Assembly (NCBI GenBank): GCA_037349315.1
Contig: JBAIAC010000057.1
Coordinates: 11,067,501 to 11,131,500 of the forward strand
Length of the DNA: 64,000 nucleotides
Origin: Chelydra serpentina
Taxonomy: Eukaryota; Chordata; Testudines; Chelydridae
Direction: 5' to 3'
The number at the start of each line of letters is the position of its first letter. Position 1 is the first letter of the stretch. Shown piece after piece: positions 56,941 through 64,000 of this stretch. The translations under genes and the position numbers were made by a program. The notes under the pieces were generated by a model. That model saw only the letters and a program-made list of their open reading frames with translations, made no database searches and had not been told where the DNA came from.

Positions 56941-59149
56941 AAAGGAAAGGGGCACGAACCTAGTGGAACTAACCAGCTGTTCAGAAGAGGAAGGAATATT
57001 CACGATCTAGTGTTCTCCCCGCTCCAGTTACAAGAGGCCCGGAGCCCCAAGGAGAGGGGGGGTGTAATTAATCAGCGGGGCTCCCCAGGCACCACGTGTT
57101 AAATGCCTTAGTAGTTTTCACTTTTTAATGATCGGACACCCGAGAGCATCTTCATAAGCAGCGAAGTTCTGAAATGAAATCCCTGGCTGCAAGTGTGGAG
57201 CTCGGCTTATCTCTGGCATGTGTGCTTGGTATGTGCGTTGGGGAGGGTTTGGATGTTTTGCCTGGGACATGAAGTCCTCTGTAAAATCTCCTCTTGGCCC
57301 TCTCTCCCCAGCAGTAGGATCTTCGGGGAGGTGGGGGAGAGAGAGAGGGGGGGTGATGCCGGCTCTTCTAAGCTTCGGAAGCTCTTCTGACCATTACCTC
57401 TATCTCCTGTCCCACCCCTGCTCTTCCAAAAGCAACCCTGCCCCTCTGCAGCCAAGCCAAACAATGGAGAAACTCCTCCCGGACTAGGAGCTGCCTACTC
57501 TGCTGTCAGTCTGACCACAGGCAGCAAAGTGGAAGCTGGATCTCTTGCTTAAGGCACAGGTCTGGTGCAGGAGCTAGGACTCCGGGGTTCTATTCCTAAC
57601 TCCACGCCACTGACTTGCTCTAGGACACGGCCCTACAGGCCTCAGACCTGCAGTACCTAGGGTGTCCCTGGTATCAGCCGAGGGCCTGGTTGTAAGGGGA
57701 GGAAAAAAGAAGTGTGAAGTTGCTTCCCCTTGGCCTGGCTCTGGTCTTCTGCTGAAGTGGGTTTGTTCAGCCCCTGACAGCCGGGTCGTCTCCAATACCG
57801 GTGAATCCCCATTAGCCTGTTCTGACTTCTCAAAGCCAGTGGCTGGGCAGCCCCCGCCACGGGTGCCCACAAACTGGACATCTCTTGCCACCACTCCTTT
57901 GCTGTCTTCCTCCCCGCCATTCTCTTTACTGGATTATAAATACCCTCCAGGCATTTTGCTCGGGAACAAAAAGGCTTCCTGCCGTGGGAGTTGGGAGGCA
58001 GCAGATAACAGCCACAGCGGCGCACGCCCAGAGTCCACGGCGCGCTTTGGATGTACTTTGGCATCACGCTGGCCAAGCAGATTACCCTCTCCCGCCCTCC
58101 GAGTCTTGATTAAACTCTAACCCTATGACATTAATCCCGTTCGCCTGCATCTTCCATCTGTGCAGCAGCTCGGCAATTCCCATAAGTACCATTCTCCCCG
58201 TCAGGAGAAAATTACATTGATTTTTTCCCCCCTAGTTAACTCAAAAAGAAATTGACGGGGTGACCCGACAGCTGAGGTTGGGAACGGACCAGGGAGACTT
58301 TCCCCTCTAGGGCACTGGATCTGGTTCAGCCTAGTTACAGTTATAACTAACTCCCTGGTAACATTTCCACCCCCAAAGTAAAGGGATGATGGAGGTCACC
58401 CTCCTTGCTCTGATGGAATTGTTACCCCCATTCCCTCCCCAAATCTCTGGCTTCTGTTAAGCCCTCCTTGCTAGAGAGGACTTTCCCGTACAAATACCAG
58501 GTGGATGGTGGGAATGTCACCGCACTGCCTGCTTTTCCCCCTTAGCCAGAAATCTGTCTTTGACCACCACAAATTCGCCTACTGCTGCAGAGCAAATTCC
58601 ATGCCACCGAATTGGCCGAGCACACCAAAAGGCAGACAGGAAGAGCCTGACTGGCCGGCACCTGGCACCATGTGCTAATCGTTTACGTTTGGGTCAGCAT
58701 GGGTGTAGAAGCTACTCAGTCAGAATGCAACCATCACTTACCCCCCCTCAGCACAGGTGTCGGTGGTAATGCGGGGTGCAATGCAGAGGGGAATCAGGCC
58801 CAGTGATTGAGATTTGCAAAGCCCGCGAGGGGATTCAGCAACTCCACTTGCTAGCAAATGGGGGTCATGTGGGGACATCCCGCCATTGGCTTTGAAAAGC
58901 TCAACCAATGTTTCTCCTGGGGAAGCGTCAAAGTTCAGGGCAACTGCACCTGTATTCCCCCTCTGTGGTCCAACAAAGATACCCACTCTAGGCTCCGGTC
59001 TCTGCCCTGGGATTTTTCCAGGCTTCATAGCTCCCTGCCTGCACTGTGATATCCCCAGCAAGCCAGACCGCCTAAAAGGCCCGCATCTGCGTTCTGCTTT
59101 CTCTCCAAAGGCAATGACCAGGTAATTGCCCACAGCTCTGTTACCCCAC

Positions 59150-59640
59150 AGCTCTTTCTAAGCAAGCACCTTTATTGTTAAGGTAAAAGCATGACAGAGA
59201 AAACATATAAAAACTACACACATGCTAATAAGCTTACCAGAGATCACCCCCAACTCCAGCCTCAAGCTGTGGCAGGAGTCAGTCCTTTCAACCCTTCCCT
59301 AAGGATGGGGGCCCCTCTTGGACAGAAGGATCTGTCTATTTGCTGCATCAAAAAGAGGGCCCCGGCCTCCATTTAAATTCAGGCTGCTCATCCAAAAGTC
59401 CTTTCTTTGTCCATTGGTCTCTGGAGAATCTAGTTTCAACCAAGTCTCTCCCGGTGATGGTGCCTCCCTAGCAGTGTTATAACCGGAGTGAAATTGTCTA
59501 CATTACCCACACTGTACTTCCTCCCCCATGGAATTACAGATAATCCCTAGCCCACAATGAACCAATCTCTTACTACAGTGAGATCTCCCAAAAAGACAGT
59601 GCAGGAAAGTGCCAGATCTGTCACCGCAGGATTCCCCCAT
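59150..59640. repeat. LTR-like segment, uncertain
   Basis: The block is not clearly coding and has the mixed composition of a decayed LTR. TATA-like 'atataaaaac' near 59208 is the only motif. This is a weak call. Confidence 0.2.
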
Positions 59641-61310
59641 GGTGCCCCTTCACTGCAAAACAGGCAAGCTGATGTGATCAGCCATGTCGCTTGAGCCAGA
59701 TCCTCGGGCAGTGTAAATCAGTGCAGCCCTGCTGAAGTCAGTGGAGTTGTGCTGGCTAACACCTGTCAAGGATCTGGCCCAGAATTTTTTTTTTTTTTTA
59801 AGAGACGCTATAAATAAGGCCAGCAAAGCGCAAGCTCCTGGAGGAGTCTGCCTGGGGATGCTGCCTGCACCCTTGGGTTGGGGGAGAGCATTTTTAACTG
59901 GATTCTCCAGTTCCTGACCCCCCTCTCTCTGCATTACGCACACCCCTGGCATCCATCCGGGGCATTTCACAGGCTGAGGGGGGAGACGGCCATTTTGTAG
60001 GAGCCCCCTGTTAAAGCGCTGGCAGTGCCTTGCGGGATTGGACGTGGCCAGCAGTTGTTCCCATCTGGCAGCCATTCGCAGGCTGCTGTGAAAGGAGATG
60101 GTGGGTTGAGCTCAGCGCCTCGTGGGCAGGAGTCCATCGCACACAAACCAGCACTACGGGCCGCTCCCTCGATGAGAGGGACACAATGAATCACGGAGGC
60201 GGCTGAACACTGCCTAGCGATTGCCAGGCCTAGCTCCCGGGGTGGGTGGGTGGGTGGGGGGGAGGTGGGGGGCTCATCGGCAAGGCAGGAGTGGGAGCTT
60301 GCCTCTTGTAACAGTCCAGACGTTCCCTGTTCTGTGGGGAAATCAGGGACTTCGCTCTTGCCCTTTGCACCAGCTCCAAATTCACTGTAAACCTCTGCAA
60401 GCTATTTTTTTTCTAAGGGAAAACCTACCCCTTTACTCCGCTCTCCCTGGCATGGACAGGTACGGCCTGCTTCTAGCAGCTGTGGGAATCCACTCCAGGC
60501 ATCTGAGCTGTGTCATTGGCTCCCCTAGAACTGACGCTAGCCTCCTGGCCTGCTATACCAGGGACGTGGTTTGGAGAGGTCGGGTAAGAGCTGATGTCTG
60601 GGCTGAGGCTAGACAGGTGGCACTTGGGATCTCTAGGCTTTCAGTAAGGGCTTAATCTTGGCTCCACTGAAATCAGTGGCCAAACTCCCAGTGGGAAGTT
60701 GCAGGGAGGGGATTTGACACATGGGGAAATTAAACGCGTTTCTCAAGCCCACCCCGCCACAGATCCTGGCTCTCGCCTCGTGCGTCGTCCCAGCCTACGC
60801 TGTGCCGGTGACTGCGCCCACTCCAGATCCCCGCTGGGGCCTGCCCACAGGACTCAGGCTGGTCTTTGGTTTACAAACACAGAGACACGCCTGACCCCTC
60901 GGGCAGCCTCCAGCGGGGGTCGGTAGTGGGTGTGATGTCACTGGCAGAGCTCTGGGGCCTCACTGGGAGCCAGCGGTCCGTGACGGAGCCTAAATTCGAC
61001 CCTGCTCTGTTTGAACTGGATGGCAAAAGGTCAACGGGTTTCAATGGAAGCAGGACAGGGCCCATTGTTGGGGCCTGAATGGAGGGAAAGTAGATTAGAA
61101 CTGGGCAGTCATACCCCAGATTTGGCCTGCTAGGTGAGTGCCGAGACATGGGGCGGGCGTGGGGCAATGTGTATGGGAACCAGCACTGCCCTTCCCTCGT
61201 AATTAGCAGTTTGGGAGCCTTTCTGAGCTGGATTCTGAGCTCGCTCACGCTGGGTTTACACCTGTGTAACTCCATTGACTTCAGCGGCGTTACTCTTGAT
61301 TTATGCCACG

Positions 61311-61574
61311 TAGGGTGACCACCTGTGTTGGATGGAAATACAAGAAAACCACATGAAAAAGAAGGGACGACACTTTATTTTAAGGGACATTGTAGGGAAA
61401 CACCATTTCCTTTAGCGTACCGTGGATTTTTCTCTCATTTCTGTACGTTTTTACTGTCCTCTAGCATACAATGCAGCTTAGTGTTTAAAACGGGCAATGG
61501 ACACCATTTAAAATAAGAGACAGGTGATCGCCCTCAGACGGATCAATGAAATGCGGGACAGGTGTGTCACCCTA
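61311..61574. mobile_element. MITE, 264 bp, TAGGGTGAC ends
   Basis: Ends are TAGGGTGACCACCTGT and ACAGGTGTGTCACCCTA, inverted to each other with one inserted base. The outer nine bases match the ends of the 124-bp elements at 55082 and 62373, so one transposase type probably moved all three. The flanks match at only about five of eight positions, so the target duplication has decayed or is coincidental. Confidence 0.7.
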
Positions 61575-62372
61575 ACTCCATGGCACTAGAATCAAGCCCT
61601 ACATCTGCTTGTGAATGCAGCGCGGGCCATGGCCCTGTCCAAAACACAGCTGTCCGCTCCTCTCCCTCTGGCCAGCCTCCTTCGCCGCAGGAGCGTGCTG
61701 CTAGGGCTGCCGGAGGTCGCTCCGGACCACGGGAGCTTCCTGCTTCGGCATTCAAGAGCCGAGTGCATGCCGATGTGTCTGTGGGTGTGAGTGAAGAATA
61801 ATAGTTTCGCCTCCCACCAGCAGCTCTTGCTGGACGGTTTTTCTCGCGCTGCGGTCTCATCTCCCCTGCGAGAGGCCGGGAAAAGCAAAGGGAACAGCAA
61901 GAAAGCAAAGGGACGCCTTCAACGTCCCCGTTTTGTCCTGCTGCCAATCGCTGGGGATGGCTGGTTTTGGACGCAGCCGCTTTCATTTGAAATGCAGGCT
62001 GCACAATAGCTGAAAAGCAAGAGAAGGGACCTAATTGATATTTGGCCACACAGTGGCTCCTCTGTTAAAGGCTTTCCCCCAGCTAGCGTGTGCTATAGCA
62101 ACTACGGACCGCAGGCTGCCAAGGGGACGGCTGGCAAAAATGGGGGCTTTATGGGGCTGAAAAGCAGGTGTGCTGGGGGGGACAGAAGCCTGGCTCATGA
62201 GCTCACAGCGGCCTCAGAGTTCTCAGCAATAAACAACAAACCCATTTGCACGAGGCTAATGGAGTCTTTTCTCCTCCTGATCAGAAGCCCTTGATTTGTG
62301 CCCACCCGAGGAATGGGCTCCATAGACCACACTCAGCCTCCATTGGCCAGGACCGGTCTGAGGTTGATTAAA

Positions 62373-62496
62373 TAGGGTGACCAGACAGCAAGTGTGAAAA
62401 ATCGGGATCGGGGTGGGGGGGTAATAGGAGCCTATATAAGAAAAAGACCCAAAAATCGGGACTGTCCCTATAAAATCGGGACACCTGGTCACCCTA
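62373..62496. mobile_element. hAT-type MITE, 124 bp, perfect 8-bp target duplication
   Basis: Ends TAGGGTGACCAGA and CCTGGTCACCCTA are inverted. The flanks are an identical TGATTAAA (62365-62372 and 62497-62504). Body and length equal the copy at 55082-55205, including 'aggagcctatataagaaaa'. Confidence 0.92.
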
Positions 62497-62648
62497 TGAT
62501 TAAAAGACACCCCCCCCCCCATAGAACATCTTGGCAGAACCCTGGTCACCTTCCTCCTTAAATTTTGCTTTTAAGGGGCACCGTCAATTTAGCGTAAGCC
62601 CAAAATTGTTCATTTCATTGTTTATTTCCTCTTGTTAGAGGGACAAGG

Positions 62649-62706
62649 GCCTGAGCCAAAGCCCCCTGCAATCAATGGAAAGACTTCCAGTGACTTTGGC
62701 TCAGGC
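62649..62706. repeat. Foldback repeat, GCCTGAGCCAAAG arms
   Basis: The 13-bp arms GCCTGAGCCAAAG (62649-62661) and CTTTGGCTCAGGC (62694-62706) are perfectly inverted around a 32-base centre. The centre 'aatggaaagacttccagtga' recalls that of the 34943 and 39512 foldbacks. Confidence 0.75.
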
Positions 62707-63109
62707 TGTGAAAGCGAATATGAAGAGTGGTTTTTCCGGCTGTGGGCTTTTAGACATTGTTATTATTTAAACCAAATCAGGTGTTTTCACCCGACCGGGA
62801 AGCATTTCTCAGGAGGGGATGGGAAACCAGGCAAGTACAACAGCTTGCTAGTGCAGGAGAACTGGGAAGTGAAACTGACCGGGAATGGGAAGTGAAAGTG
62901 ACCAGTCTTGTTTCATTGGGCCGAACTCAGTTTGCAAAGATCAAGAGGGAGCCAGCTAGCTTTCTGACAGTGTTGTTAACGTTCTCCTGCTGCCAGAGAG
63001 AGAAGGAGGAAGGGCAGCGTGGTTTTAAATTTTTCAGGCTGTGGGAAAAACAAACAGCTGCCATGTCACCGTTTCCAGAGCTCTTCAAATCAGCTTTATC
63101 GTTGTATCA

Positions 63110-63340
63110 CAGTAGCAGCGACAGGCGCCAATCAAAATCAGAGCCTCGCCGTGCTCGGTGCTGTACGTACACAGAGCGAGAGCCAGACCCTGCCCTGGAG
63201 AATTTACCGATAAAGGGTGGGAGGAGAAACAGAGGCACAGAGCAGCAAAGTGGCTGGCCAGCCGCTCAGTGGCACAGCCAGGAACTGACCCCCGTGTCCT
63301 GACTCCCAGTTGTGTACCCTACTCTCTAGATCACATGCCA
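63110..63340 (+). repeat. MIR-like SINE
   Basis: The text 'gaggcacagagcagcaaagtg' and 'agtggcacagccaggaactg' then 'cctgactcccagttgtg' is a MIR-type core. Confidence 0.7.
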
Positions 63341-64000
63341 AGCCTAAGTGACTTCTTTTCACTATGTATTATTTGCATTCCCATAGGACCCAGAGGCCCC
63401 CAACCAATACTGGGGCTCCATTGTGCTGGACATTGTAGAGACAAGGAGTGAGAGACAGTCCCTGCCTCTAGTGTTCACACTCTCAATAGACAAGGCCCAC
63501 AAAGGGTGGGCGGGGAAACAGGCAGAGAGAGAGGAATAGCTCTTAAAATCTGGCCCTTAAGTGACTTACCCAAAGTTGCACAGGGACTCTGGGATAGAGT
63601 TTAGGACCTTCGAGTCCCAGCCCAGCCCCAGTCCTTTAGCCATAAGATCATCCAACCTCTTATCTCAGCCATGGCCGGCCACAGTGGGGAATTGAAAAAT
63701 CTGGGATTTTCAGCCTGGCTGCTCCCCGCACGCCAGTTCCCAAGATTTTTCTTGTCCCTATGGCCCGAAAATTACCCAGAAAAAGATGTTTAATGAGGAA
63801 AATATTTTAAGTGACTCCAGAGAATGGTGGGAGTTGAGAGCTCAATGAGTGTTTGCTTTTCAGCCGATCTAATCCAGACCCCTCTCCCTAATCCTTCTGT
63901 TTTATGCCGTGGGCCTGATTCTTCACTCTGCCACTCTTCTTTCGTGCCTGTGTTACTCCATTAAATTCAACAGCCAAGGCAGACAAAGGAGGGGACATCC

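Larger units (their letters stand above)
50881..64000. other. Probable intron of the 50585 gene plus repeats
   Basis: Apart from the exon-like segment at 56467-56614, I find no convincing exon. It holds several repeats: 51044-51128, 51233-51365, 51901-52152, 52985-53165, 55082-55205, 61311-61574, 62373-62496, MIR-like cores near 54140-54320, 56700-56940 and 63110-63340, and an LTR-like stretch near 59150-59640. Confidence 0.5.

Overview
The window is vertebrate nuclear DNA. Two well-conserved genes split by GT-AG introns lie on the minus strand, with three CpG-island promoters and a dense background of CR1 LINE relics, tRNA-derived SINEs with a CR1-like tail, and hAT-type miniature elements. 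The SINE (box A, box B, CR1-type ATTCTATG tail) and the dominance of CR1 point to a turtle, most likely a cryptodire; this is an inference from repeats, not from a marker gene. The side-by-side YTHDF2 and GMEB1 match the order I know from human 1p35.3.

Layout. 1-11753: no exon found; probably the long last intron of YTHDF2, with the terminal coding exon to the left of the window. 11754-19845 (minus): YTHDF2, an m6A reader, four coding exons ending in a CpG island (about 19330-20200). 20200-28742: intergenic and GMEB1 3' flank, filled mainly by a decayed 3-kb CR1 LINE (23364-26335, minus). 28743-41757 (minus): GMEB1, nine coding exons that join in phase to 573 codons plus stop, with a noncoding first exon at about 45400 in a second CpG island (44650-45520). 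45520-50080: intergenic, repeat rich. 50080-50880: third CpG island, from which a plus-strand gene starts; its first exon (50585-50672) encodes a signal peptide. A second exon-like segment (56467-56614) lies in the same direction but does not join to it in phase. The rest to 64000 is probably intron of that unidentified gene plus repeats.

The two named genes act in post-transcriptional and transcriptional control: YTHDF2 binds m6A-marked mRNA and promotes its decay; GMEB1 is a SAND-domain DNA-binding factor at glucocorticoid modulatory elements. They share orientation, but nothing in the sequence links them functionally.

The most unusual object is a 532-bp insertion in a GMEB1 intron (32965-33496). 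It is made of 28S ribosomal RNA sequence in two opposed arms, both carrying the same non-canonical tandem junction, and is flanked by a perfect 12-bp direct repeat. Other clear insertion scars are an 8-bp-duplicated hAT-type element at 49483-49707, twin 124-bp elements at 55082 and 62373, and a short retroposed fragment inside the CR1 with a 15-bp duplication.
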